Shown one piece after another: positions 19,506 through 27,962 of a stretch of DNA of 64,000 nt. Each line of letters opens with the position of its first letter. Position 1 is the first letter of the stretch. The translations under genes and the position numbers were made by a program. The DNA is taken from positions 213,570 through 277,569 of the forward strand of contig BPGV01000001.1 in NCBI GenBank assembly GCA_026003215.1, in the 5' to 3' direction. This DNA comes from Bacteroidia bacterium (lineage in GTDB: Bacteria; Bacteroidota; Bacteroidia; SpSt-205). Below the pieces are notes generated by a model. That model saw only the letters and a list, made by a program, of their open reading frames with translations. It was not told the DNA's origin and made no database searches.

Positions 19506-22500
19506 TTAGGGACGTACGAGGATAAAAGCTCCCCAGAAGTAAGGCGCGGACCGAGCCGTGCGCATGGCTTTTTGGGTATTCCAGAAGGCTTCTTCTATGG
19601 GGAGTTTTTTCTGGAGCCATTCGGTGTAGAAGCGGATCATAAAATCTCGGGTGGCTTCGTCATCCACTTTCCATAAGCTTAGAAGAAGGTTGCGGGCGCC
19701 TGCCAAGAGGAAGGCCCGCTGAAGACCATAGACCCCTTCGCCGTTTTGCACTTCTCCCAGCCCAGTCTCACAGGCCGAGAGGGCTACCAGTTCCGTATTG
19801 GTAAGCTGCAAGGAAAGCAGTTCGTACGCGTTGGCAATCCCATCTCGGCTTACATCAGTAGAGCCATAGAGCATGGTGCGTCCCGACTCAGCTAAAAGAA
19901 GCGCCGAACGAAAGAGGGGGTTAGCCAGCGCACTTCCACTTTGAATACCCACTAAGCTTCCGAGCCCTTCATCATACGGTAGGAAAATACCGTGGGTGGC
20001 AATGTGCAAGATATACGGGGAAACCGTCTCATATAAGCGGTTTTCTGTGGCTTGCGTACGAGTATAAATATAAGCCAAAATGCCCTGCCCTTGGAGGATA
20101 TCTCGTATAGCTTTAGCTTCTTCTGCGGTACCGGGGAGGGGAGGTACATAGAGGCTATCTGTGGAAACGCCTGGGGCATACTCAGGGTCTGCTATAAGGT
20201 AAGCTTTCCTACCCTCATAGTAACGCAGCGGCTTTGGGGGCGCAGTTAAGCTGGCCAAACGGGAGTAGTGGATAACTTTGTACTTATCCACAATATACCC
20301 CCCTGCTGGTAGCAGCATTGCGGAGGGATTTATCTGGTAATACACACCATCGCCTGACACATAAAGGGTCGTAGTACCTTCGGGAAGCTTTTCTATGATA
20401 GGTTGCCAATAGGCTGCATAGGAGGTTGTATCTTTTTCAAAATTGAGGATAGACTGACTATAACGGAAAAAGTAGTAGTTTTCCATCTTTTTCCCTTGGG
20501 GAAGGGTCACATAGATAGGTGTTTTGAGAGCAGGTGTAGTTAGGACGGCTTGATATACCACTGAGTCCTTAGCTGTCGGCACTCGGAGCCGGATCCAATC
20601 TATGGCTACGGTTTGGGCAGGTAAAGCGCTACGAAGCTGGCGCCACGTAGGTCGTTTCATGCGAATGTCACCGATATAGGCCGTGAGCTGCTTTTCTAAC
20701 TCATTAAGGCGATTTTCTTCCTCTGCCAGATTGATGCCCAGTTCTTTGAGCTCATTCGGGGAATAGGCATACAGGCGAACTACATATTCTTTTTGGTCTT
20801 GCCATTCTTGAAAGATTCGTTGGACAGTTGTGTCTGGGGTCCGGGCCAAGCGGGCGCGCAGCTGCGCTGTTTCACTGAGCAAGAAAGCTTTGGTGGCCAG
20901 ATGCACTTCGTATGCTTTGAGTTTAGCGGCGTCGGTGCCTTGGGTGAAAGCAAAGGCCATATAATGTTCTAAGACCTGTTTGACACGGTTCCAATAGCGG
21001 GTCTTTTCGCTTTCTGTGAGACCATTGAAGAGCCTATCTACTTGGAAAAGGAGGAGGGAGACAGCTTTTTCGTAGGCTTTTTTGGCAGAAGACAGGTCGC
21101 GTGCGAGCCAATAGCTATCGGCCATCTCAGCCAGATAGAAGGGATATTCGGGATGTTTTGTGCCATAGACACTACTCCAGAGGGCAAGCCAGCGTTTGAA
21201 GTCGGCTAAGGCTGGAAGGTACTCTCCTTGGGCGCGTTTGAGACGGGCTTGATACAGGAAAGCGCGCATCCGATCCGGATGGCGCAGCGGCACCTGAGCG
21301 TCTAATACGGCTTTTGCGGCGGCGATGCGCTCTTCGGCTTCTGGGAGGCTATCCAGAGCTAACCACAAACCTCCGATGTCCAAAGACAAAGTGGCATACT
21401 CTAAGGGTGCACTATGTTGGGCGCGTTCTGCTTCTTCTGCGGCTTTTTCTAAAAAGGAGCTGGCGGAGTCGTTCTTACCTTGGAAAAAATGATTTTCTGC
21501 CAGGAGATAAAGGGTTCGGGCTAAAGGCAAGGCAGGTTGCCCAGCATAAAACCCTCTTTGTGCTTGTTCGGCTTCATGCAATAGATGACCTTGCTTATCA
21601 TACCGGCCTAAGACTCCTTCTGTGCGGGCAGAAGCAAGGAGCGCTTGTACGTAAGTGGGTGAGGATCGACCTAATAAACGCGCACTAAGGTCTCGGGCTT
21701 TTTTAGCGGTTTCTTCTGCCTTTAGATAATCTCCCAGCAAGAGATAAAAATCTGTCAGGGAAATATAATAGCTTGCTACTTCTCCATCCTCACGGTGGCT
21801 ACTTTGGTAGAGACGAGTGATTCGCTCGTACACTTCTTTAGCGCGGGTGAGGCGTCCTGTGCGTTGATACAGAAGGGCTAATCGCAGGAGCGAGGCGCTT
21901 TCTTCGCCAGCAGGCGTGCCTCCTTCTTTCTGCTGGCGCATGCGCAGGCGCACGGCTTCCATGTAGAGTTTTTCCGCTTCGCGAAACTGACCTTGGGCCT
22001 GGGCTAAGTCTCCTTTGAGCTCGTAGAAGGCAATGCGTTCTGCAAGGTAAGCAGAGGGTAGGTCTTCTATGGGTTTTTCCAAGGTGCGTAGCAGGGTCTC
22101 GGCTGCTGCGGGTTGAGCCAAGCGCAAGGCTAAGTCTGCCTCTAAGAGCAGGACTCGTAGGTAAGGCAGGCTTTGGGTAGGTCTTTTGAGGAGGCGCTCG
22201 TAGGTACGCTGTTGGCGTTCAAGGAGGGCTTGGGCGGAAAGATAAGCTCCTGCTTGCACGTTTCGGCGGGCAAGTGCTTCTCGGATAGCAAAAGTGAGGG
22301 GACCTTCGGGTTCTCCTATGGCGGCTAAAAGGCGGGCAGCTGTGGCAAAAGCGCTATCTGCCTGGGCATACTTGTACCCCAAGAGGGCCGCTTCGCCGAC
22401 TTCTGTCCAGGTGCGAGCCGCTTCCAAGGTAGCGAAAGGCCAGTTTTGGAATCGTTGGGCCGCTTGCTGGGCATAGCCCAAGGCGATGGCAGGGCGATAC

Positions 22501-23561
22501 TGTGCTCGGGCTATCTGAGAAGCTATACGTTGGAGCTGTGCGGCCAACAGCCCTTCCCCCTTCCCTATTACTAAACTTAGTACATTTTCAGCCAAGGGGA
22601 GTCGCTGGGCGAGCTGTCCAATCTGCAAGAGATGTTGTAGGGCTTCTGCGGTGGCGTATGAAACAGGCAATGCAGGATTGCGTAGATTTTTGAGGATGGG
22701 GTTGAGTTGGCGAATGCGGCGGTTATACGAACTTCTGTTGCTTTCCAGGAGGGTATGGAGAAAAGAAAGAAGCTGTGCCCGTATTTGTAAATCCAGTCCA
22801 CCATAAGAAGTTTTTTTAGCCCATCGTAGACTTTGCTTTAGGTAGCTTTCGGATTTCTTTTTATCTCCGGCTAAGTCCGCGCTAAGGGCGAGCCAGTAAG
22901 TGTATTGGGCCTGGTAGTAAGCGGCTTCTTCACCACGGAAGGTACGAGGCAAGGAGGGGGGCAGGGAGTCCCATTCTCCCTTTTGCCAGTGGGCCCATAA
23001 GGTGAGGAAAGTTTTTCTTTGGCGGAGGTAGGTGCCATACGGCTCCACGAGTTCAGTGGGGAGAAAGACGGCTTGCAGGGTATCAGCGGCCTGGGGGGCA
23101 TTGCCTACGAGCAGGAGGTTTTCGGCTATTTCCAAGCCCAGGAGTGCTTGTTGCCAGGCATTTGGGCTGTGGTTTTTAGCCGATAAGAAGGCCTTTTGTG
23201 CTTGGGGGATGCGTCCGAGGCTACGATGAGTTCGGCCTTGAATCCAATAATAATAAAATCGCACTTGGGGAGGAAGCGCGGTATTTCCCTCCACTACGGG
23301 GCTTATCTGACGTAAGAGGGAGTCGGCTTGGTAGGGGGCCTGTTGCTCTACAAGGCTAAGCGCATAGGCTAATCCTGCCGCTAATACCTCTGGGTCTTGC
23401 GGCCCTTTACGCTTGACAACTTTGGTATAGGCTGAACGGGCTTTTTTAGGGAAGGCGTGTCCTTTCCCTTGAAAATATACAGGCTCATAGGGGAGGAGCT
23501 GTGCGAAGACGATGCCTATGCCCAGTGCAAGCCATAGAGAGGGGCGGAGGAATGGGGGCAT
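19506..23561 (-). CDS. Secreted TPR-CHAT caspase-like protein
   Basis: A 1351-residue protein with a signal peptide (about 1-20, ending VFAQ), a very long helical-repeat region of tetratricopeptide character (roughly 30-950) and a C-terminal CHAT domain. The caspase-like dyad is intact: His1190 in HIATHG and Cys1264 in SACETG. CHAT domains in TPR-CHAT proteins act as regulated cysteine proteases, including in type III-E CRISPR systems. Here no CRISPR component is near and the signal peptide puts the protein outside the cytoplasm. It begins nine bases after rplS with no promoter visible between, so it appears to be transcribed with a ribosomal protein. Substrate unknown. Confidence 0.9.
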   Translation of the reverse strand: MPPFLRPSLWLALGIGIVFAQLLPYEPVYFQGKGHAFPKKARSAYTKVVKRKGPQDPEVLAAGLAYALSLVEQQAPYQADSLLRQISPVVEGNTALPPQVRFYYYWIQGRTHRSLGRIPQAQKAFLSAKNHSPNAWQQALLGLEIAENLLLVGNAPQAADTLQAVFLPTELVEPYGTYLRQRKTFLTLWAHWQKGEWDSLPPSLPRTFRGEEAAYYQAQYTYWLALSADLAGDKKKSESYLKQSLRWAKKTSYGGLDLQIRAQLLSFLHTLLESNRSSYNRRIRQLNPILKNLRNPALPVSYATAEALQHLLQIGQLAQRLPLAENVLSLVIGKGEGLLAAQLQRIASQIARAQYRPAIALGYAQQAAQRFQNWPFATLEAARTWTEVGEAALLGYKYAQADSAFATAARLLAAIGEPEGPLTFAIREALARRNVQAGAYLSAQALLERQQRTYERLLKRPTQSLPYLRVLLLEADLALRLAQPAAAETLLRTLEKPIEDLPSAYLAERIAFYELKGDLAQAQGQFREAEKLYMEAVRLRMRQQKEGGTPAGEESASLLRLALLYQRTGRLTRAKEVYERITRLYQSSHREDGEVASYYISLTDFYLLLGDYLKAEETAKKARDLSARLLGRSSPTYVQALLASARTEGVLGRYDKQGHLLHEAEQAQRGFYAGQPALPLARTLYLLAENHFFQGKNDSASSFLEKAAEEAERAQHSAPLEYATLSLDIGGLWLALDSLPEAEERIAAAKAVLDAQVPLRHPDRMRAFLYQARLKRAQGEYLPALADFKRWLALWSSVYGTKHPEYPFYLAEMADSYWLARDLSSAKKAYEKAVSLLLFQVDRLFNGLTESEKTRYWNRVKQVLEHYMAFAFTQGTDAAKLKAYEVHLATKAFLLSETAQLRARLARTPDTTVQRIFQEWQDQKEYVVRLYAYSPNELKELGINLAEEENRLNELEKQLTAYIGDIRMKRPTWRQLRSALPAQTVAIDWIRLRVPTAKDSVVYQAVLTTPALKTPIYVTLPQGKKMENYYFFRYSQSILNFEKDTTSYAAYWQPIIEKLPEGTTTLYVSGDGVYYQINPSAMLLPAGGYIVDKYKVIHYSRLASLTAPPKPLRYYEGRKAYLIADPEYAPGVSTDSLYVPPLPGTAEEAKAIRDILQGQGILAYIYTRTQATENRLYETVSPYILHIATHGIFLPYDEGLGSLVGIQSGSALANPLFRSALLLAESGRTMLYGSTDVSRDGIANAYELLSLQLTNTELVALSACETGLGEVQNGEGVYGLQRAFLLAGARNLLLSLWKVDDEATRDFMIRFYTEWLQKKLPIEEAFWNTQKAMRTARSAPYFWGAFILVRP

Positions 23562-23570
23562 ACCAACCTA

Positions 23571-23930
23571 CTATGCTTCTCGGCGCTTGAGGCGGAGGGC
23601 CTTGCCGAGTCGTCCTCGCATATAAAAGAGGCGGGCTCGGCGGGTGCGGTTGTGTCGTACCACTTCTACTTTCAATAGGTAGGGAGAGTGAAGCGGTACT
23701 ATCCGTTCTACCCCTACCCCGCCGGACACTTTCCGCACGGTCACGGTTTCCCGCAGACCACTGCCTCGGCGTTGGATGGCCATACCTTCAAAAATCTGGG
23801 TGCGTTCTCGTCCCCCTTCCACAATCTTTAAGTGCAAGCGCACAATGTCGCCGGCCCTAAAATCCGGTAGGTCCTTTTTGTAATGCGCTGCGTTGATGAG
23901 ATGTTCTACTTCTCGCAGGAGATGGCTCAT
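23571..23930 (-). CDS. rplS: Ribosomal protein bL19
   Basis: Large-subunit protein of 119 residues at the subunit interface. Diagnostic segments are FRAGDIVRLHLKIVEG, GMAIQRRGSGLRETVTVRK and GVERIVPLHSP. The ATG follows TACCTTTG by four bases. rimM and trmD, common neighbours elsewhere, are absent; the TPR-CHAT gene follows instead. Confidence 0.98.
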   Translation of the reverse strand: MSHLLREVEHLINAAHYKKDLPDFRAGDIVRLHLKIVEGGRERTQIFEGMAIQRRGSGLRETVTVRKVSGGVGVERIVPLHSPYLLKVEVVRHNRTRRARLFYMRGRLGKALRLKRREA

Positions 23931-23934
23931 GGCG

Positions 23935-23942
23935 CAAAGGTA
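23935..23942 (-). promoter_or_regulatory. TAnnTTTG promoter of rplS
   Basis: Minus-strand TACCTTTG, four bases before the rplS ATG. Confidence 0.75.
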
Positions 23943-24000
23943 CGGCGTTTATCCACATTCACCTCAAAGCCAAAAGAGGTTTGGTTTTGCGTACAAGTCC

Positions 24001-24008
24001 TATATTTG
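24001..24008 (+). promoter_or_regulatory. TAnnTTTG promoter of exbB-tonB operon
   Basis: TATATTTG, seven bases before the exbB ATG. A short dyad CCAAA/TTTGG lies about 15-30 bases upstream. Confidence 0.75.
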
Positions 24009-24015
24009 CGGCGGT

Positions 24016-24864
24016 ATGAGCCAGACGACAACTACACCTGAAGCGGGAGCCGTAACTGTCCCGCAAGTCCGTTCCAGCGGAAGTGCCCTGCGCGAGTTTT
24101 TTGCGGCTATTGTTATTGTGGCATGTATTACTGTTGGAGTACTTGTTTATGTATTTGTGCTGGGGAACCCCAATAACTTTGAAGGGGGTGACCCTAAGAA
24201 TAACCCGCTCCAAGGTAATTATTTAGGTATCGCTTATAAAGGTGGGGTTCTGGTGCCCATAGCCATAGGCCTCTTGCTCATCACGATTACTATGTCCATA
24301 GAGCGGGCGATTACCTTGGCTCGCGCTTCGGGGAAAATGAGCATGGAGGCTTTTGTACAACAAATAGAATACCTATTAGAGCAAGACCGTATAGATGAAG
24401 CCATCGCTTTATGTGATAAACAACGTGGGACCGTAGGCAACGTCGTGCGCGAAACCCTCCTCCGATTGAAGCAAGTAAAAGACGATCCTAAGTTAGACAA
24501 AGACCAGAAGGTCGCGGCTATTCAAAAAGCCTTAGAGGAATCTCTGGCGCTCGAGCTGCCCATGTTAGAAAAACACATGACAATTATCGCGACGATTGTA
24601 TCCATAGCGACATTGGTGGGGCTTATTGGGACGGTGTTGGGGATGATACGGGCCTTTGCAGCGCTGGCGACTTCGGGGGCGCCGGATGCCGTACAGCTCG
24701 CTACCGGTATTTCTGAAGCGCTTGTCAATACGGCTTTGGGGATTACTACTTCTACCATTGCCACCATTTTATATAACTACTTCACCAGCCGGATAGACGA
24801 TATTACTTACCGCATAGACGAAGCGGGCTATATTATTGTACAAACCTTCCAAGCCAAAGCATAG
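24016..24864 (+). CDS. exbB: ExbB/TolQ/MotA-family proton channel
   Basis: Inner-membrane stator subunit of 282 residues that uses the proton gradient to drive TonB. It has an N-terminal membrane helix (about 30-52), a second helix near 77-95, a cytoplasmic helical stretch, then two helices bearing the family signature VGLIGTVLGMIRAF and the segment ALVNTALGITTSTIA. The ATG at 24016 follows the promoter; a longer reading from 23893 would overlap the divergent rplS. It heads exbB-exbD-exbD-tonB. Confidence 0.97.
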   Translation: MSQTTTTPEAGAVTVPQVRSSGSALREFFAAIVIVACITVGVLVYVFVLGNPNNFEGGDPKNNPLQGNYLGIAYKGGVLVPIAIGLLLITITMSIERAITLARASGKMSMEAFVQQIEYLLEQDRIDEAIALCDKQRGTVGNVVRETLLRLKQVKDDPKLDKDQKVAAIQKALEESLALELPMLEKHMTIIATIVSIATLVGLIGTVLGMIRAFAALATSGAPDAVQLATGISEALVNTALGITTSTIATILYNYFTSRIDDITYRIDEAGYIIVQTFQAKA

Positions 24865-24870
24865 GTTCCT

Positions 24871-25476
24871 ATGGCGAAATTCAAGGCCAAAAAGCAGAAT
24901 ATCGCCATAGACATGACCCCTATGGTGGACTTGGCCTTTCTCTTGATTACTTTTTTCATGCTTACCGTGAAGTTTCGGGCTCCTGAAGCTGTGGAAGTAC
25001 AGTTGCCCTCTTCTATAGCGGATACCCCCTTGCCGGCTCAGGATATCTTGGTCATCTCGGTCTCTCGGGATGGCCGCATTTTCTTTGGGGTAGATAGTAA
25101 GCATACGCGCTTAGCCATACTGGACAAGATTCGGGAGCGGTATGGCTACGAGTTTGACGAGCAAGAGAAGAAGATATTCTCGGTGCTCCCTGAGATAGGG
25201 GTTCCTTTTGAACAGTTGAAGAGTTATCTTTCTTTTGGTGAGCTTGAGCGTAAGGCTATAGATAAAAAAGTGTCTATACCCGTGGATAGCGCAAACAACC
25301 AGCTCAAGCAGTGGATTCTTTTTGCTCGGTATAGCAATCCGCGGATACGGATAGCTATCCGGGCGGATGAGCAGGCGCCCTATCCGGTAATAGCGCGTAT
25401 CATAGAGACTCTGAAAGAGCAGAAAGTACATCGGTTCAATCTCATCACTACCTTAGAAGCCAAACCTAAATCGTAA
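24871..25476 (+). CDS. exbD: ExbD-family protein, first copy
   Basis: A 201-residue inner-membrane partner of ExbB. It has a short basic N-terminus, one membrane helix containing the proton-carrying aspartate in MTPMVDLAFLLITFF, then a periplasmic domain. It is longer than E. coli ExbD (141) because of an insertion of roughly 60 residues in the periplasmic part, as is common for the first ExbD of Bacteroidota pairs. Six bases separate it from exbB. Confidence 0.95.
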   Translation: MAKFKAKKQNIAIDMTPMVDLAFLLITFFMLTVKFRAPEAVEVQLPSSIADTPLPAQDILVISVSRDGRIFFGVDSKHTRLAILDKIRERYGYEFDEQEKKIFSVLPEIGVPFEQLKSYLSFGELERKAIDKKVSIPVDSANNQLKQWILFARYSNPRIRIAIRADEQAPYPVIARIIETLKEQKVHRFNLITTLEAKPKS

Positions 25477-25483
25477 GTAAGCT

Positions 25484-26035
25484 ATGGCCGCAGAAGTCGG
25501 AGGTGATAGCGGAGCACCGAAAAAAGGGAAGAAAAAAGGCAAAGCCCGTAAGTCCAAGAAGCGCCCACGTATTGATATGACGCCCATGGTGGACTTGGGC
25601 TTTCTCCTCCTTACATTCTTTGTCCTTACTACTACCATGTCCACGCCTAATACGATGCCTGTGGTAGTTCCGCCTAAGATTGAGAAAAATGAGGAGGTAG
25701 AGCCGCCCAAGATCTCCGAAGGGAAAGTCATTACACTGCTCGTAGGCCGAGGGAAGATTTACTATTATACGGGCATAGAGAAGCCTGAGCTACGGATTAC
25801 AGATTTTTCCAGGAGCGGTATCCGTAAAGTCCTTTTGGAAAGGAGAGCCGAGGTCGAAGATCGCTATGGAAAAGGAGAAATGATCGTGATTATCAAGATG
25901 ATGGATGAGGCTCAGTATAAGGATTTTGTGGATATTTTAGATGAGATGGCGGTAGTTGAGCAGAAGAAGTATGCTCTGGTGAATATCACACCTGAAGAAG
26001 TAGCATTGGTAGAAGACTACAAGAAATCTACGTAA
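25484..26035 (+). CDS. exbD: ExbD-family protein, second copy
   Basis: A 183-residue paralogue of the preceding gene. A strongly basic N-terminus (KKGKKKGKARKSKKRP) leads into the helix MTPMVDLGFLLLTFF with the essential Asp, then a periplasmic domain with an insertion. Bacteroidota often have two ExbD forms that may build a hetero-oligomeric stator. Seven bases follow the first copy, so both come from the same message. Confidence 0.95.
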   Translation: MAAEVGGDSGAPKKGKKKGKARKSKKRPRIDMTPMVDLGFLLLTFFVLTTTMSTPNTMPVVVPPKIEKNEEVEPPKISEGKVITLLVGRGKIYYYTGIEKPELRITDFSRSGIRKVLLERRAEVEDRYGKGEMIVIIKMMDEAQYKDFVDILDEMAVVEQKKYALVNITPEEVALVEDYKKST

Positions 26036-26054
26036 CCGAGCTAAGCTTAAGACT

Positions 26055-26864
26055 ATGGCATCAGTAGCCTTTGACTGGGATGATAAATTATTTGCCCATC
26101 GTAATAAGGCGTATGGGGCGTACTTTCTCCGGAAGAACTATGTGCGTCATACCCTTCGGGCGTTGATTATTGCTATCTCAGCTATTGCGATAGGGATTGC
26201 TGTCCCTTTTGTGAAGGCCTATATTGAAGCTAAGTTGGAAGGACTCAATAGAGGTAAAAAGAAGACGGTGATTACCGAGCTGATGGAGCCCCCTCCCATT
26301 GATAAAAAGAACGAGCCGCCCCCGCCTCCGGTGGAACAACCCCCGCCCCCGCCCCAACGTGCCCAGATTAAGTTCGTGCCTCCGCAGGTAGTCAAAGAAG
26401 AAGAGGCTAAAAAAGAAGAGACTATCGCTAATATTGACACCCTCATGAAGGTAGACCCAGGCACCAAAGATGTAGAAGGAGACCCTAACGCTATCCCCGA
26501 AATAAGTGAAGGAGACGGGCAGGGGCAACCAGCTGAGGTCGTAGAGAAAGAAGAAGAACCAGACCCGAATGCCTTTATCGCTGTGGAAAAGGAACCCCAA
26601 CCTGTCAATATAGACGAGATAAAGAAACGCATAGGCTATCCGCCCTTAGCCAAAGAAGCGGGAATACAGGGGAAAGTTATCGTGCGGGTTTTGGTAGGCA
26701 AGAATGGTAGGTATGAGAAGCATATTGTGCTGAGATCTCCGCATAAGCTGCTTACGGAAGCCGTAGAAAAAGAACTACCTAACTTAGAGTTTACCCCTGG
26801 GATTCAAGCGGGGAAGCCTATCAAGGTATGGGTGACGATACCTTTTGACTTCCAGCTCCGATGA
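26055..26864 (+). CDS. tonB: TonB energy transducer
   Basis: A 269-residue protein that links the ExbB/ExbD motor to outer-membrane receptors. A cytoplasmic start (about 1-32), one membrane helix (33-55), a proline-rich spacer (PPPPPVEQPPPPPQ) and an acidic linker precede the C-terminal domain (about 195-269), which contains GIQGKVIVRVLVGKNG and ends in VWVTIPFDF. The end overlaps the next gene as ATGA. Confidence 0.95.
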   Translation: MASVAFDWDDKLFAHRNKAYGAYFLRKNYVRHTLRALIIAISAIAIGIAVPFVKAYIEAKLEGLNRGKKKTVITELMEPPPIDKKNEPPPPPVEQPPPPPQRAQIKFVPPQVVKEEEAKKEETIANIDTLMKVDPGTKDVEGDPNAIPEISEGDGQGQPAEVVEKEEEPDPNAFIAVEKEPQPVNIDEIKKRIGYPPLAKEAGIQGKVIVRVLVGKNGRYEKHIVLRSPHKLLTEAVEKELPNLEFTPGIQAGKPIKVWVTIPFDFQLR

Positions 26865-27448
26865 AACAAGGGGGATGGCGCTTAGCCAAGCTTGCGGGGG
26901 TAGGTGTATGCGTGTTGTGGTTCATCGCCTGTTCTCTCCAGAAAGATTCCTCGTCTTCTACCGCAAGCGATGAAAAACACTCAGGAAGTATAGTGGAGAG
27001 TTTGGCCGATAGCATAGAGCAAGCTACTACCAATAGCTCTTCTGCTCCTGTACCCCAAGAGCATAAGAGGGCTTCTTCTACTGGTCCCTTACCTCCTCCT
27101 AAAAAAGAGCCGTGGATGGATACCCTTGTAGACCTTACCAATATTCCGTCTCCCAATAGTGCGGTGCTCTTAGAAGAGGACCCTATCCCCCAGAATAAAC
27201 GGACGGTGGAGCTCCTTATCGCCAAACAATACCACCCTAAGCGCCCGATACAGCTTACGCTGAGGATGTATGTGACGGAAGAAGGGAAACCGCGCCGATT
27301 CCAGATTCTTAAGAACTCAGACCCAAAGCTCACACTCCCCTACTTGGCCTACCCTATTGTAGAGTTGCGTTTTGTGCCGGCCTTGTATAATGGGAAGCCT
27401 GTGGCCGCATGGACTACCCTAACTCTTCAAATCCAACCGGAAAAATGA
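26861..27448 (+). CDS. Lipoprotein with a TonB-like C-terminal domain
   Basis: A 195-residue protein with a lipoprotein signal ending FIAC (Cys24), a Ser/Thr/Pro-rich linker (25-110) and a C-terminal domain (about 125-195) whose strands parallel TonB: LRMYVTEEGKPRRFQILKNS, then LRFVPALYNGKPVAAW. There is no membrane helix other than the signal. It is therefore TonB-like but lipid-anchored. It overlaps tonB and ferritin at both ends by ATGA. A role in receptor docking or competition with TonB is inference; a TonB-derived structural domain with another role is possible. Confidence 0.75.
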   Translation: MKQGGWRLAKLAGVGVCVLWFIACSLQKDSSSSTASDEKHSGSIVESLADSIEQATTNSSSAPVPQEHKRASSTGPLPPPKKEPWMDTLVDLTNIPSPNSAVLLEEDPIPQNKRTVELLIAKQYHPKRPIQLTLRMYVTEEGKPRRFQILKNSDPKLTLPYLAYPIVELRFVPALYNGKPVAAWTTLTLQIQPEK

Positions 27449-27954
27449 CGCTGCCTACCGAAATACTTCAGCACTTGAACGAACAGCTCAACCGAGAGCT
27501 ATATGCCCAATATCTCTACCTGGTAATGGCCTCGTATTTCTATGAAAAGGATCTCCCCGGTTTTGGGCACTTTTTCTTGCGCCAATCTAAGGAGGAAGGC
27601 GAACATGCTATGCGCCTTTTCCGCTATCTCATGGAGAAAGGCGCTTCTTTCCAGCCTCTGCCCATAGAAATCCCCCCCAAAAACTACGAATCGCCCTTGG
27701 CTTGCTTTGAAATGGCCTACGAATACGAAAAGAAAGTCACGCTCAGCTACTACAACCTCCTCAAAAAAGCGCGGGATTTAGGCGAGTATGATGTAGAGGA
27801 GTTTCTGCTGTGGTATATTCGGGAGCAGCGCGAGGAAGAGTCACTCATGCAAGGATGGGTAGCCCGGCTCCGGTTAGCTAATGGGGAAGGACCAGCTCTT
27901 TTGCTTTTAGATCGGGAGGCTGCGGCTTATGCCCAGTCCGAAGAAGAGGAATAG
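27445..27954 (+). CDS. Non-haem ferritin
   Basis: A 169-residue iron-storage protein of the bacterial FtnA type. The ferroxidase region is visible: NRELYAQYLYLVMASYF with its Glu, EEGEHAMRLF, and the later WYIREQREEE. The ATG at 27445 overlaps the preceding stop as ATGA, and an in-frame upstream reading is rejected. Being last in a TonB-motor operon, iron storage appears to be made together with iron or cofactor import. Confidence 0.93.
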   Translation: MTLPTEILQHLNEQLNRELYAQYLYLVMASYFYEKDLPGFGHFFLRQSKEEGEHAMRLFRYLMEKGASFQPLPIEIPPKNYESPLACFEMAYEYEKKVTLSYYNLLKKARDLGEYDVEEFLLWYIREQREEESLMQGWVARLRLANGEGPALLLLDREAAAYAQSEEEE

Positions 27955-27962
27955 CTTCGGAC

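Noticed and set aside
19506-23561. Type III-E CRISPR (Craspase) association of the TPR-CHAT protein
   Set aside because: No Cas gene or CRISPR repeats are in the window and the protein has a signal peptide.
26300-26365. Simple-sequence CCGCCC-like repeat
   Set aside because: It encodes the proline-rich spacer of TonB, normal for the family.
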